In this document: positions 54,271 to 64,000 of the stretch, in pieces | How the letters are laid out: each line of letters starts with the position of its first letter | Position numbering within the stretch: position 1 is the stretch's first letter | Made by a program: the position numbers and the translations under genes | Assembly: GCF_040958095.1 (NCBI RefSeq) | Contig: NC_091156.1 | Location: forward strand, 20,903,175 to 20,967,174 | Source of the DNA: Procambarus clarkii | Taxonomy: Eukaryota > Arthropoda > Malacostraca > Decapoda > Cambaridae | Direction: 5' to 3' | DNA length: 64,000 nucleotides | Notes under the pieces: generated by a model | The model's input: only the letters and a program-made list of their open reading frames with translations | Databases searched by the model: none | What the model was told of the DNA's origin: nothing

Positions 54271-55347
54271 ATCGGACCCGAGAGCCCCCGGGGGGTTTCC
54301 CAGGGCCCCTAGACTGGGTCTGCTAAGGGTTATCCCAGGCAGGGTACTGCTAACCGGCGCCCCAAACTACCAAGCAAACTGCTAAAGCTGAACCCACGGG
54401 ACGTGTCCACTCGTGAGGGCAAAGCAGGGGGTGCCACCACACAAACGAACCTAATATAAGGGGGGGGGGGAACAAGGAAGACCCCCCTGCCGGGCAAAAA
54501 CAAAAATAAAAGAAAAAACCACACAAGTGGACAACGTACCCAGAGGGAACAGAGCCTGCCGCTGTCATAGGTGAAAACTAGCTACTGTACGCAGTACCCT
54601 GCGCCCCACCAGTGCGATAACTACCACTTACCCCAAGGTAAACAAGGGAGTGAAACCCCCAAACCCTCGGGGCGGCCAAACGCCAAGCAGCGAAAAGCCA
54701 ACAGAGGTAGACCCAAGGTGACTTGTGGAAGGCAACCCCAAGCCCCAAGGGCGGTACTTACAGGGCACTCAGGGAAGGTGACCCTAAGCACATGCAGCCC
54801 GAGTACCTGAGAATACTACTCCCAGCTCACACGACCACCGTAAGAGCAGCACTGCAAACAAGTCACAGCACTGAGACAAGACTGGAGCTGGAGCCACACG
54901 ACCGTGCATGATCCCATCAGCCGAGGAACTGGGGCGGGGATCGCCGGCGCGGGGGTCTGGGGCTCCCCCTTCCCCCTCCCGGGAAGAGGGGAGCTGCGCA
55001 GACATGCGGCGCGGCGCGCGTGACGTCATGCTTGTTAGTTCGTTTTCCTGGGGGAGTTCTGTCCACTCGTTTGTCGATTTTGTTGTTTAACCAGAATAGG
55101 GGTTTGTTTTGTGGTGCTTACCTTTCTGGGTGCCTGTCCCGGTCGATGGCAGATATAGAATGCTCCAAATCACATGTGCATTTCTATGGGCCATTGCTCC
55201 CCGTGCCTTTCTGAGGGGGGCCAGGTTCTGGCTCGTGGTCCCCGGTAGGCCTAGAACTCCACCCACATCGACTGATGCAAAATAGTTAGGGTATCCATAT
55301 CAGCCATGGATAGCTCCGGGGAGCCGTAGGGGCTCCCCCCAGAAAAC

Positions 55348-55590
55348 ATGCTAAGCCCCAAGGAAAGGGGAGAGCTGTCAGCAAGCCAAAATGAATCATG
55401 GGCCTTGTATCGAAGCCAAAAGGCAGATGCCGATCTGAACTCAGAGGTAGCCAGGTTCATAGGGAAAGTGAGATCCTAATCCCACAGGAGGAACTGAAAG
55501 ATGTTCTGAATCCCAGGCAGGAAGGGACAACTCAATGGCCTCCACCATCGAAGTGGATGGGCAGACTTAGCAGATTTCTCTTAGTGTTCT
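55348..55590 (-). mobile_element. DIRS gag remnant beside copy K
   Basis: Words such as gtcagcaagccaaaatgaat and ttgtatcgaagccaaaaggc run parallel to 17850-17935 of copy A with many changes. It is likely an older copy into which, or beside which, K inserted. Confidence 0.45.
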
Positions 55591-55744
55591 AACAGAGAAA
55601 TCTACTGGTGTTTATTATTACAGAACCTTTGGTTAATACTCTATTTCAAAAACTAAATACAGATCATTAACATGTTATCCAGGTGGACACTGAGAGCAAC
55701 AAGACATCCTACAGAGCCTAGCAAGTGAGAGTGGAAATCTTGAG

Positions 55745-55998
55745 ATGATTCTTGAGGTTATCTTGAGATGATTTCGGGGCTTTTTAGTGTCCCCGCGGCC
55801 CGGTCCTCGACCAGGCCTCCACCCCCAAGAAGCAGCCCGTGACAGCTGACTAACACCCAGGTACCTATTTTACTGCTAGGTAACAGGGGCATAGGGTGAA
55901 AGAAGTTCTGCCCATTGTTTCTCGCCGGCGCCTGGGATCGAACCCAGGACCACAGGATCACAAGTCCAGTGTGCTGTCCGCTCGGCCGACCGGCTCCC
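55745..55998 (-). mobile_element. tRNA-derived SINE with LINE-type 3' tail
   Basis: On the minus strand: gggagccggtcggccgagcg (A box, 55975-55998), gacagcacactggacttgtg, ggtcctgggttcgatcccag (B box, near 55930). A body with ggtacctgggtgttagtcag follows. The tail, gaggcctggtcgaggaccgg, gccgcggggacactaaaaag and cccgaaatcatctcaagata, is the 3' tail of the LINE at 46250-48145. It lies 62 bases below the AGGF1 exon at 56060, in the sense of the gene. Confidence 0.85.
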
Positions 55999-56059
55999 AA
56001 TGGAGTGTTTCTCCATGGAATAGTCTGAACTTTAGTGCATCATTAATTACAAATTTTAC

Positions 56060-56197
56060 CTCAACATTTTGGCTGGTCTCCCTCGGCTCGCTGAGGCGTA
56101 CCCCATTGATGAAAGTGCCGTTATTACTTCCAAGATCTTTGACAAAATAATGATGATCATCATCGCCATCTGATTTGTAGGTGATTTCTGCATGAAC
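56060..56197 (-). CDS. AGGF1: AGGF1, second FHA exon
   Basis: The acceptor cattgtag and donor gtaaaa bound 138 bases, 46 codons in phase 0 at both ends. It codes VHAEITYKSDGDDDHHYFVK, DLGSNNGTFINGVRLSEPRE and TSQNVE. Joined to the exon at 63347 it gives ISK-VHAEI. H-A-E-I, the F.V.DLGS.NGT..NG core and the following L are the signature of forkhead-associated domains, which bind phosphothreonine peptides. Human AGGF1 has the same split (VSKFHAEI). The Ser of DLGS and the Asn of NGT, which contact the phosphate in FHA domains, are present. Confidence 0.9.
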
Positions 56198-57079
56198 CTA
56201 CAATGAAAATGTAAGAAAACTAAAATACATGAATGGAAATTGAATAATAAGAACTATATATTTAATGCTATAAACACAAAATTATAAAATACACTTTGCA
56301 CAGTACAGTATTACTCAACAAAAAATACACCACGTAGAAGTTTTCTTACTAAATAACACAAAATATGAAATAAAAACTAGCTTAATAAATTCTATGAACT
56401 ACCGTATACGTTGCAAGAGGTAACTACATTAGATTAAGTTTGTAAAGTTTAGAATGACCAAATTTTTTTTAACAATTTACATAAGTTGGTGGCTCATAGG
56501 ATAAATAATGGGTGATAATTACATGCAAATTTATTTTCACTTATTTACATTTATTCCACCCAGAGATTCACAACTATGTCTCGCTTTAAGCTCTACAAGG
56601 CTATCTACAACTAGCGTCCATCCGACCTTTGTGACCCGGCGAGTCACAAAGGTCGGATGGACATTGGCGAGTCTGATTTCTGTATAATACGATAAATTCC
56701 ACTGCAAATGGTTTTCCTTGTCTGTTCCTGCTCACCTCCTACTGTCCAATTCATTAGCAACTAATCACAAAGTAATTATATAAAGCCTGATATTTTCAAA
56801 CCAATTTATTTTGTAATTTGCTACCCATGTATTCATAAACCCTACCTGGCATAACTCCATAGCTGCTAACTAGATTGTAAAGTGAGTGGTTTTTTAAAAC
56901 CAACTTTGTGGAACACTTTTCATTATGTTTATAATGAAATAGTATACCAATGCATTTCCTCAATACTCATTGGGGAAAATGAAGTATTGAGTGAAATGAA
57001 ATGGCTCTTCCCGAGCCTCACCTCGGTAGCTCCACTAGCCTTATGCACTGGACTTTATCTTAGTCCAGCTATCAACTAC
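56198..57079 (-). other. AGGF1 intron with a perfect 20-bp hairpin
   Basis: AT-rich intron. At 56616-56635 gtccatccgacctttgtgac pairs without mismatch with 56643-56662 round the loop ccggcga. Nothing else is recognised. Confidence 0.7.
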
Positions 57080-58300
57080 TTAACTGCGCCACCCAAGTAT
57101 TCTCAGTCGGCGGGAAACTGCGCCAACCAAGAAAACTCTTTTTGATTTTTCCGTACCCATTCTAAATGTGTGCGAGGTTGGTTGTGTACGAAATGGACTC
57201 TTAGGACCTCCAGTGAGAGGCAGCCATCTTTGAAAAAATTCCCAGAATGACCCAGAGCTGCTGGCTGGGTTAGTACTGAGTGAGCAACCAGAGGTGGCAC
57301 ACGCGCCTCTGGCTCTCAAACACCTGTCCGACGCGGTGTTGAAAGATTGTACTCAGTCGGTGAAATTCAAACCTTATTGTTTGAAGAACGTAATGGTCAT
57401 AATATTGGTGAAGCTAGGCACAATAAGGATCTAACACAAAGGTCTGATGCAAGTGATATACAGCACCTATGAGGACGATACAGCGAGCGTATCCAGTTGT
57501 AGTTCTGAGCGTTAACCTTGCAATCCTATGCTATCTCCAATTTATTTAGATAATACATAGATGAATCGTTTTCTGTGTTCAGTGATGATGCATCTGATAC
57601 AAGTAGCATAGATGAACAGTGTTAGCGGCTTCCGTGGTGGTGTTTTCCATAGATATTTTCAAGAATACCTGAATCTATTCCTGACTGACGGACACTCTTT
57701 GAGGCTAGCTGAATCTCTTTCTGACTGACGGACACTCTTTGAGGCAAGCTGAATCTCTTCCTGTGTGGGACCATACAAAGCGATCTTTTCAAGACTACCG
57801 TACAAATTGATCTTTTCCTATAATCTTTTCAATATTACCTTATGCTTTACAAGCTTGGCTACATACAACCTACAAGTACTAAAGCCAAGGATGTACGTGA
57901 GTGCCTTATTTGCAAACACACAGAATGAAGAAACAGGAAGCGAAAATCTATCTGTATCTGATGCAACGAGAGCGAAGTCGCGCTGTGTACCATGAACTAC
58001 TTCATTGACTATTACTCACTTCCGAAGTACTGAGTGTGTAATACAGTGTGTTACTGCTGTAAATAGTGTGTGAAACTGTACATATTGTAATTTTAGTGAA
58101 TTTTTAACAAGTAATATTGTGACAATAAACATTTATTGTGGACACATTACTGACACATGTATCACAGTTCCATGGAACATTATGAACGTTCTACTGTATA
58201 CATATTGTAAAGGACACAAATATGCATCATATACAATACAAAAACAAATAAAACTGCACTGGAAATACATAGAACAAATAATTGAAAATATATTTGTGGC
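57080..58300 (+). pseudogene. Possible decayed piggyBac-type transposase gene
   Basis: TTAA at 57080 is followed by ctgcgccacccaag. Near 57460-57510 and 57565-57615 acidic, serine-rich pieces read YEDDTASVSSCSSER and FSVFSDDASDTSSIDEQ, like the N-terminus of piggyBac transposases. Near 57890-58010 ECLICKHTE and, in shifted frames, ESEVALCTMNYFIDYYS resemble the cysteine-rich C-terminus. The DDD catalytic core between is absent, so it is a deleted copy at best. A right-hand TTAA end was not found. Confidence 0.4.
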
Positions 58301-58501
58301 AACACCCGGTGCTTGAATGGCCCGTGCGACCGTGTCTGGGGGAGTCACACACGGGCGACCAGGCCCAGATGACGTCACAGCACACCTTGTCCAGGTCTTC
58401 ACCACCAAAGTAAGTGGAATTTGGTATTTATTTTTACACAGACATGTTCAGGGAAGGGAATTTATCATTTTACGAAGAAAAAAGAATTTTGGGGGAATCA
58501 T

Positions 58502-58545
58502 CTTCTTGAGGTTATCTTGAGATGATTTCGGGGCTTTTAGCACAC
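58502..58545 (-). mobile_element. Fragment of the LINE/SINE 3' tail
   Basis: cttgaggttatcttgagatg and atttcggggcttttag repeat the minus-strand tail at 55750-55790. No SINE body follows. Confidence 0.7.
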
Positions 58546-58879
58546 TTTATTTCACGCGCACAGGGGGAATTTCACAATAAACTCGGTGCAGCACAGTGGT
58601 TAATGAGACAGGGAGTTCAGTAGCAAGCATATATCGATCCACCAAGAGATATCAGCTATTAACAGATAAAGTGCATACCTAAACCCATCACAAAGTGATC
58701 CCTGTAACAAACTTGATGCAAACACTTGATCGAAATATAATAAAACAAACTACACCCAAAATAACTAGCCTGGCCTCCACTAGATGGCAGCACCAGGATA
58801 CACCATGGCCAGGGAAGGTAGGCAAGCAAACACTATGCTCTCCTCTAAGGTTGCAAGGCTGAATTCTCTCAAACTACTG
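58546..58879 (-). other. AGGF1 intron, mostly unassigned
   Basis: No feature recognised. A minus frame near 58800-58870 may be the decayed end of the LINE that follows. Confidence 0.4.
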
Positions 58880-59195
58880 TCAAAGCAAAAGCCTCCTAAT
58901 ACTGTTTCTTGTAATTGCCTTGACCATATAGTATAGTTAAACATAGATCTCCTGTCTCCCTTACTTATTTTCATTGCTTTGCACTTTATTTGGATCAAAT
59001 TCCAGCAGCCTTTTATCTGCCCATTCCTGAAGTTTGTTGAAGTCTCCTTGCAGCACCCTACAGTCCTCTTCAGTTCTTACTTCCCTCATTAACTTTACAT
59101 CATCTGCAAACATCGACATGTACGAGCTCACTCCTTCTGGGAGGTCATTTACATAAATCAATAACAGCAATGATCTATGTTGATACAGCATTGAA
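58880..59195 (-). mobile_element. LINE fragment around the catalytic motif C
   Basis: The minus strand reads LLIYVNDLPEGVSSYMSMFA with DDVKLMREVRTEEDCRVLQG and FNKLQEWADKRLLEFDPNK (59190-58985). This keeps the FADD box and the following helix of the LINE families above. It then breaks into stops. Confidence 0.8.
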
Positions 59196-59417
59196 TGTAA
59201 TCAAAGGCCTCTGTCTAGTAGGAAACTTAGAACCTTCACGATGCTTCAACCTGGAAGTATTCAAGCCTTGATAACAAACACCAGGTCTCTACGACCCACA
59301 AGTGCCTACCAGCAGCAACAACAAGTAACTATGAAATCTAGGAACCTCACACAGAATCAAAAGAATTACTCAAAGTCATAAGACCTGGAATCCCGAGAGA
59401 CCTACATGATGACTTCA
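59196..59417 (-). other. Spacer with a trace of a DIRS terminus
   Basis: cagcattgaatgtaatcaaa at 59189-59208 resembles a DIRS left end, but the sequence after it does not. Otherwise unassigned. Confidence 0.35.
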
Positions 59418-60004
59418 AAAAATCAGCATTGAATGTAATGAAATTAAATTTTCTGGGCGAGGCCCAGAGGCTCTCTGGAGCTATTCAGGCTGATATGGAT
59501 ACAATAGACTTTGGCATCGGTCAGTGTGAATAGTGTTCTAGGCCTACCAGGGACCACGAGCCAGGATCTGGCCCCCCTCAGAGAGGCACAAGGAGCAATG
59601 GCCTATAGAAATGGACATGTGGTTATGGAGCATTCTATGTCCGCCATCGACTGGGTCAGGCACCCAGAAAGGTAAGCATCCCCCAAAACAAACCCCCTAT
59701 TCTGGTTGAAAGTACTATTGAAAGTCAAACGAGTGGACAGAACACCCCAAATAAAATTGAGCAAACGAGACATCACCACGTCGCCGTGCGGCTTGTCGGT
59801 GCAACCCCCCCTCCTTGGGAGGGGAAAGAGGGAGCCCCCCCCCCCCCAGACCCTCGCGCCAGAAATCCACACTGCAGTTCTGAGGCTGAATATCAAAACA
59901 TGAAAAACCGCTGACCAGGGAGCCTCCGGGTCTCAGCCAGAAAATGGTGTTTCATTACATTCAACACTGGTTTTCTGGGGGAGCCCCTTCGGCTCCCCGC
60001 AGCT

Positions 60005-60840
60005 ACTTCACTGAAGAAAAGGAAAAGAGACATACACCTGGGAGGTGTACGCCATGCCCAACTCAAATCGAAAACAAAAAAAAACAACGGCACCGAAAGA
60101 TCCAGCAAACGACCCGGGAAACCCGAACCCAGGCACAGGGAAGTGGGAAACTGGGGCAACCCAAAGTGCGACCCCAGACACAGAGGCTGAGATGCGCAAA
60201 CAATGACAGAAAGCCGCAACCGGACACAACACATGATGGACCCCCGGCCAAACCAACCAAGCATCAACAACCTAAGGACCCCTCCGGAAAGCAGATGTTT
60301 CAGTCTTAGCAGAAAAGAAGGAGATGGCTGCAAATGAACAAAACCAAGCACAAGTCTGAATCTGCACAAGAGCAGAAACGCCTGCGCCAGAGGAGCATGA
60401 AGCTCCCCAACCCGACCCCCAGAGACCAACGTCAACAGGAAAAGAGCCGGTGAGAAACAATCCTGAACCGAAGGGGTCACCCCAAACCGAGGTGGAGAGA
60501 GATAAGAGAGCACCCTGTCCAATGACCAGAACTGCTCAGGCAGCACATGAGCAGGCGGGAGGTAAAACAACGCCAGAGACAGCTTGCGAAAAAGGAACAT
60601 CAATGCCGAAAACAAGCTGCAGCGGCTCCGCCAGTGCCGCATGATACGAGGCGATAGTATGCAGCAGACGATGGTGGTCCTGAAACAACCACGAGAGAAA
60701 GGACAAGACAATCTGTACAGAAAGAGCAGAATACCTACGAAGAGACAAAAAGAAACAGAAGAACCTCCAGGAAACTTCATACCACTGCCGAGACAAAGCA
60801 CGCAAGTGGGACACCAGTAATGAAACCACCTGATCACCCT
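60005..60840 (-). pseudogene. DIRS tyrosine recombinase, best-preserved copy
   Basis: The minus frame from 60837 stays open through the gene for 315 codons, though not all of it is in the true frame. It reads LPPAHVLPEQFWSLDRVLSY, LSPPRFGVTPSVQDCFSPAL and FLLTLVSGGRVGELHAPLAQ. R-V-G-E-L after a glycine-rich turn is box I of tyrosine recombinases, with the first catalytic arginine. Near 60150 only shifted traces of the H..R and Tyr boxes are seen. It would catalyse insertion of the DIRS circle; here it is inactive. Confidence 0.7.
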
Positions 60841-60949
60841 ACAGATGGCGATAGACTCGAGTAAAAAATATCAGACGTGAAGACTCGAGGAGATCACCAC
60901 CATGCCCTGAAAAACCCAAAGGGGAAGCCGGCGATGCAGCAGCTAACGC

Positions 60950-61900
60950 AAGGCCCCCGGAAGCCGAACCCAATGATCGCGAGAGAGGTGGAAGTTAATT
61001 AAGTTCCCCAAAGGAACCAGAACAGCTGATGAAGCCAAACCCGACCTAGCAGGTAGACAATCATAGCAAGTGCAGGCTCGCGCACAACCCTCAAGCAACC
61101 GCTGGGTGACCCATGTGCCCCCCAAAACAAGCAAAGGCGGGACTGCAGCTGAAGCAGAGTCGCCGGAGGGAGAGACAAGGAAGCGGTCCAAGAGTTGCAC
61201 ACAGAACCCAGCCAAGTCCGAACCGGGGAGGGAATCAGACGGGACTTCCTCCAGTACACCAGGAACCCGAACTCAGCGAGCTGGGAAAGAACCAAATCCC
61301 TGGCGAGCAGACAAGCAAACTGGCTGGGAGCCCACACCAGTCAGCCATCAAGGTAGGCCAGCACTTGAACCCCTAACAGACGGAGAGGGGCCACCATGAC
61401 CCGGGGTAAGGCTTGTAAACATGCGAGGTGCCAAGTGCAAGCCGAATGGAAGGCAACGAAAGCGGTAACCAAGACACCCCCACAACAAAAACCAAGCCAG
61501 GCCCTGAACCCCAGATGAAGTGGGATGTGCCAATACACGTCCTGGAGGTCCAGGGACACCATCCAAGCACCCGGTCCAAAAGGAGACTGGACCTGGGATA
61601 GTAGTCATCCGAAAGGAGGGGCAATAGACCCAGGGGTTCAGACGGGACAAGTCCAGAATGAACCGCAGGTCCGCACAGACCCCGTTACGGGACTGGAAAC
61701 AAACGGGAAACCCACATGAGGGACATCGTCGTTATGACCACGCCCAAGCGTACCCACTTCAAGACGACCTAACAGAGCACAGAAAAAAAAGCCCAGCCCG
61801 CCCCGCCAGCCCCAAACCACCCCTAAGGAGGAGCCACCCAAAGCCACCATAGGCCGTCTGAAATAACCCATAAAGCCCACAAATTCGTGAGACCATGCAC
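60950..61900 (-). pseudogene. DIRS RT-RNase H (copy O), frameshifted
   Basis: Three overlapping frames carry the RT: LSRLNPWVYCPSFRMTT (61650 on), MVSLDLQDVYWHIPLHLGFR (61562 on) and VQVLAYLDG (61350), where YLDD has become YLDG. CLPFGLHLAPRMFTSL stands in another frame. RNase H sequence follows to about 60950. At least three shifts. Confidence 0.8.
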
Positions 61901-62008
61901 AAGTGAACAGCTATGAGCCTCCCCTTTCCCTGCATTGCCCCGACAATGGGGCGAACCACAAAAGGGCCGACGTCGTTCATGAAAACCCGACAGATGCACA
62001 GAGCGATG

Positions 62009-62515
62009 GTTTCAGTTGCATATGGTCCTGGGGACCATTCAGACTTGTTCGCATTTGTGTTCCTCATGTGTGCCCCAAAGAATGAGGTGATTTGATAAAA
62101 TGCTATGCCCAAGATTACCATCCGAGTGCCGGCGGGGAAGTGGTTCAAATAGCTACGGCTATCACTTCCTTATGTCCGGTCGTGATGGTCAAGCGGATTA
62201 AGGCATCCTGTACATACCAGTTGTGTTGCTCCTGGCAGTATGGGTTCGAGTCACTTCTGGGGTGTGAGTTTTCAGTTGCATATAGTCCTGGGGACCATTC
62301 CGGCTTGTTCGCATTTGTGTTCCTCACGTGTGCCCCAAAGAATGAGGTGATTTGATAAAATGCTATGCCCAAGATTACCATCCGAGTGCCGGCAGGGAAG
62401 TGGTTCAAATAGCTTCGGCTATCACTTCCTTATGTCCGGTCGTGATGGTCAAGCGGATTAAGGCGTCCTGTACATACCACTATGCATCTGGCGTACAGGA
62501 CACCTTCACCACTCG
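62009..62515 (+). mobile_element. Tandem tRNA-derived SINE/satellite, 260-bp period
   Basis: The phrase ttcagttgcatat begins at 62011 and 62271, 260 bases apart. Each period holds a body (tggggaccattc, ttgtgttcctcac, gattaccatccgagtgccgg) and then a tRNA-like head: A box gatggtcaagcggattaag (62184-62202) and B box gggttcgagtca (62241-62252). The second head is cut off at about 62480. It is inserted at the broken end of DIRS copy O. It is not a tRNA gene, because no acceptor stem forms. Confidence 0.75.
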
Positions 62516-62534
62516 ACCATCATGACCGTTCACG

Positions 62535-62650
62535 ACAAGTGTAAATATCCTGTGCACCAGTTGATTGACAGTTGAGAGGCGGGACCAAAGAGCCAGAGCT
62601 CAACCCCCGCAAGCAAAAATAGGTGAGTACATACATACATATACCGTATA
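62535..62650 (+). mobile_element. LINE 3' tail, family of 1-2290
   Basis: gtgcaccagttgattgacag, gcgggaccaaagagccagag and ctcaacccccgcaagc precede aaaataggtgagtacatacatac. This is the same tail as 2170-2260 and 33650-33730, with CATA repeats in place of CA. Confidence 0.8.
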
Positions 62651-63346
62651 TGATTTTGTTTAGCATGATTTTGGGAGCGACTTGTAAAAATTTGTATTTG
62701 TAAAACTAAACATATTTTTAATACAACTCTGACTTCATTCTCTTTATTAGATGCTGTTGTCATAGCCGAGTGTCACAGAAACGATTTTAGTTGACACTTG
62801 TGTTTGTAATTAACATTTGAAAATGGTGAAAATTCAGTGAAAAAAATCCTCCCTTTCTATTTAGGCTGCGATGCTGAAACTTGGAGCAGCTGGAGCCCTT
62901 CTCATATACAAACAAGCAATAAATATTGATTGAAGTAGAACAATTTTTAGTGGCCTAGATTATGCCCCCTTAATGTCAAAGGAAACTGTTAGGGCAAGCT
63001 GTCGTAACAGACACCATGTAGCCACAACAGTAGCAGCTCACCAGTACCAACACCCTTCACCTGCCTCGTGAGGCAAATGTATTAGCAACACACACTAGGC
63101 ACACCAATATAACAAGTCCTTGGTGGATGGGCCACTGAACTTTACCTTCCCACTGAGCTACCAACCTCATGTTACATTGCTAACTTTTCCATCTCCCATC
63201 CCTTCCTTTCCCCACCCATCCAAACCCCTTAGTCATATAACATTGCTAAAAGTATGTACAATAAGGATATTTTATAAAAAAAAAAATTTTTAGAGATAAA
63301 ATCATCTTAGAAAAATAGGAATATGTAAATATGAAGGATGTCTTAC
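62651..63346 (-). other. AGGF1 intron, unassigned
   Basis: AT-rich with no recognised repeat, up to the donor site at 63345-63346. Confidence 0.5.
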
Positions 63347-63507
63347 CTTACTGATGCTGATATCTGGAAGCTGTACCAAGTTTTGAGCTTCCCTACCCAC
63401 TGTTCCACCATCCAGTGTGATCAAGTGTAGTGTTCCAACCCTCACTCTCTCACTTCCACTTTCTACCACCATTAACCTCAATGATGGTGAAACATGAACT
63501 GGTGCCT
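63347..63507 (-). CDS. AGGF1: AGGF1, first FHA exon in the window
   Basis: After the acceptor tattctgaaacag the exon starts in phase 1 and codes APVHVSPSLRLMVVESGSER, VRVGTLHLITLDGGTVGREA, QNLVQLPDISISK, followed by the donor gtaaga. AGGF1 has PPCIRVIV.......G.L..IT....TIGRE at this point. G-R-E and the S of D.SISK are phosphopeptide-contact positions of FHA domains. It joins in phase 0 to the exon at 56060. From here to the stop the gene codes about 289 residues, close to the length of the same part of vertebrate AGGF1. The N-terminal exons lie to the right of the window. Confidence 0.85.
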
Positions 63508-63699
63508 CTGTTTCAGAATAAATACAAAATTGGTTGCACTATATTAACAGACTGACCATGTAAAATCTTATTCAGTAACTACACACAGGTGAAAATAAAA
63601 CACAAAATACAGTACAGAGGGTAATTATGCTAAAACCTTTCTTCACACCATTTTGAACCCAGCCTTGTTCCTCTATGGTGACTTGCAAGTGGACATTTG

Positions 63700-64000
63700 T
63701 ATCAATAACCTAGGTGCTACAAAGCCAGAAACAGATGGAACAACCTCCAGATCACCAGGAAACCAAACCCGGCGATCTGGAAAGAACCACACATCTGGTG
63801 AGCAGACAAGCGGACCGACTGGGAGCCCACACCAGTCAGTCGTCGAGGTAGGCCAAACACCGAATCCCAAGACAGGGCACCAAGATCCGGTAAAGATGCA
63901 AAAATACACCAAGTGCCAATTACAAACTAGGGAAGGCAACAAAAGCGGCAAGCCTGAAGCCCCACCACCAACTGTGCCAGTCCCGGAAAACTGGAGAGGA
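63700..64000 (-). mobile_element. DIRS fragment (RT-RNase H), runs off the window
   Basis: Matches copy B at 32600-32880 closely. The RT box reads LAYLDD followed by a stop where copy B has Trp (tgg to tga). It lies upstream of the AGGF1 exon at 63347, in the next intron, again in the sense orientation. Confidence 0.8.

Larger units (their letters stand above)
49961..55347 (-). mobile_element. DIRS copy K, complete ends, RT region deleted
   Basis: About 5.4 kb between AAAC (49961-49964) and AAAC (55344-55347). Left terminal repeat 49961-50420, ICR 50464-50554, recombinase N-terminal region 50571-50985, then a jump near 50985 to gag-type sequence (matching 17530-17610 of copy A), gag up to 54270, leader, and right terminal repeat 54900-55347. 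The reverse transcriptase is absent. LINE scraps (52130-52625) and a 20-bp minisatellite (53037-53340) lie within. The subfamily is that of copy A. Confidence 0.8.
59418..62008 (-). mobile_element. DIRS copy O, right part missing
   Basis: Left terminal repeat 59418-59900, ICR 59915-60004, recombinase (60005-60840), RNase H and RT (60950-61900). The match to copy A ends at about 62008, where a tandem SINE starts, so gag and the right terminal repeat are missing here. At 60445-60470 it shows the uninterrupted form of the site where copy B entered copy D. Confidence 0.85.

Noticed and set aside
59189-59208. Separate DIRS terminus left of copy O
   Set aside because: Only about 20 bases match; the following sequence is unrelated, so it was kept as a trace only.
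62184-62260. Functional tRNA gene
   Set aside because: A and B boxes are present, but the acceptor and anticodon stems do not form and the unit is repeated within a SINE.

Overview
This window reads as nuclear DNA from an arthropod, most probably a decapod crustacean such as a crayfish. There are no compact operons or bacterial genes. What is visible is a few small spliced exons in a sea of LINEs, tRNA-derived SINEs, TTAA-flanked DNA elements and, above all, DIRS-type tyrosine-recombinase retrotransposons, a class known to be widespread in Decapoda. The species call is an inference from repeat style and from the arthropod-like exons.

Host genes. The main gene is an AGGF1 (angiogenic factor with G-patch and FHA domains) orthologue on the minus strand. 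Six exons were found by splice sites and continuous reading phase: 63347-63507 and 56060-56197 (FHA domain), 38659-38788, 26812-27025, 24965-25064 (G-patch) and 21606-21734 (stop). They code for about 289 residues over 42 kb, and the 5' exons lie beyond the right edge. A short-chain dehydrogenase/reductase ends on the plus strand in an exon at 5252-5395. A terminal exon of an unidentified gene lies on the minus strand at 14326-14481.

Region 1-15.5 kb is AT-rich and holds broken LINEs of at least three families: 1-2290, 2291-2758, 2960-3500, 4090-4860, 6670-9151, 9730-10030, 11990-12655 and 15076-15540. It also holds an inverted pair of tRNA-derived SINEs near 5.7 kb and a third copy at 12.9 kb. 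A 117-bp insert at 8354-8470 has 15-bp target duplications and carries a decayed hammerhead-ribozyme-like core. A 24-bp minisatellite fills 15816-16435.

Region 16.4-64 kb consists largely of DIRS copies, GC-rich and nearly all on the minus strand, in the sense of AGGF1. Copy B (30201-36194) has the full DIRS layout: inverted terminal repeats, an internal complementary region (ICR) that mirrors the circle junction, and recognisable gag, RT-RNase H and tyrosine-recombinase segments, all frameshifted. B is nested inside the recombinase gene of copy D (27421-38418), whose sequence resumes exactly on the other side with only a shared AAAC at the junction. Copies N (42656-45531) and I (from 45528, plus strand) abut at such an AAAC. 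N, D and K are internally deleted. Two TTAA-flanked elements with internal tandem arrays (28020-29585 and 39096-40117) sit inside DIRS termini. Fragments of the same family fill the other AGGF1 introns.

Together the window shows layered transposition into one gene: old DIRS, then younger DIRS, LINEs, SINEs and TTAA elements within them. No transposon gene appears fully intact. The closest is the LINE at 46.3-48.1 kb, with one visible nonsense codon in its reverse transcriptase ORF.
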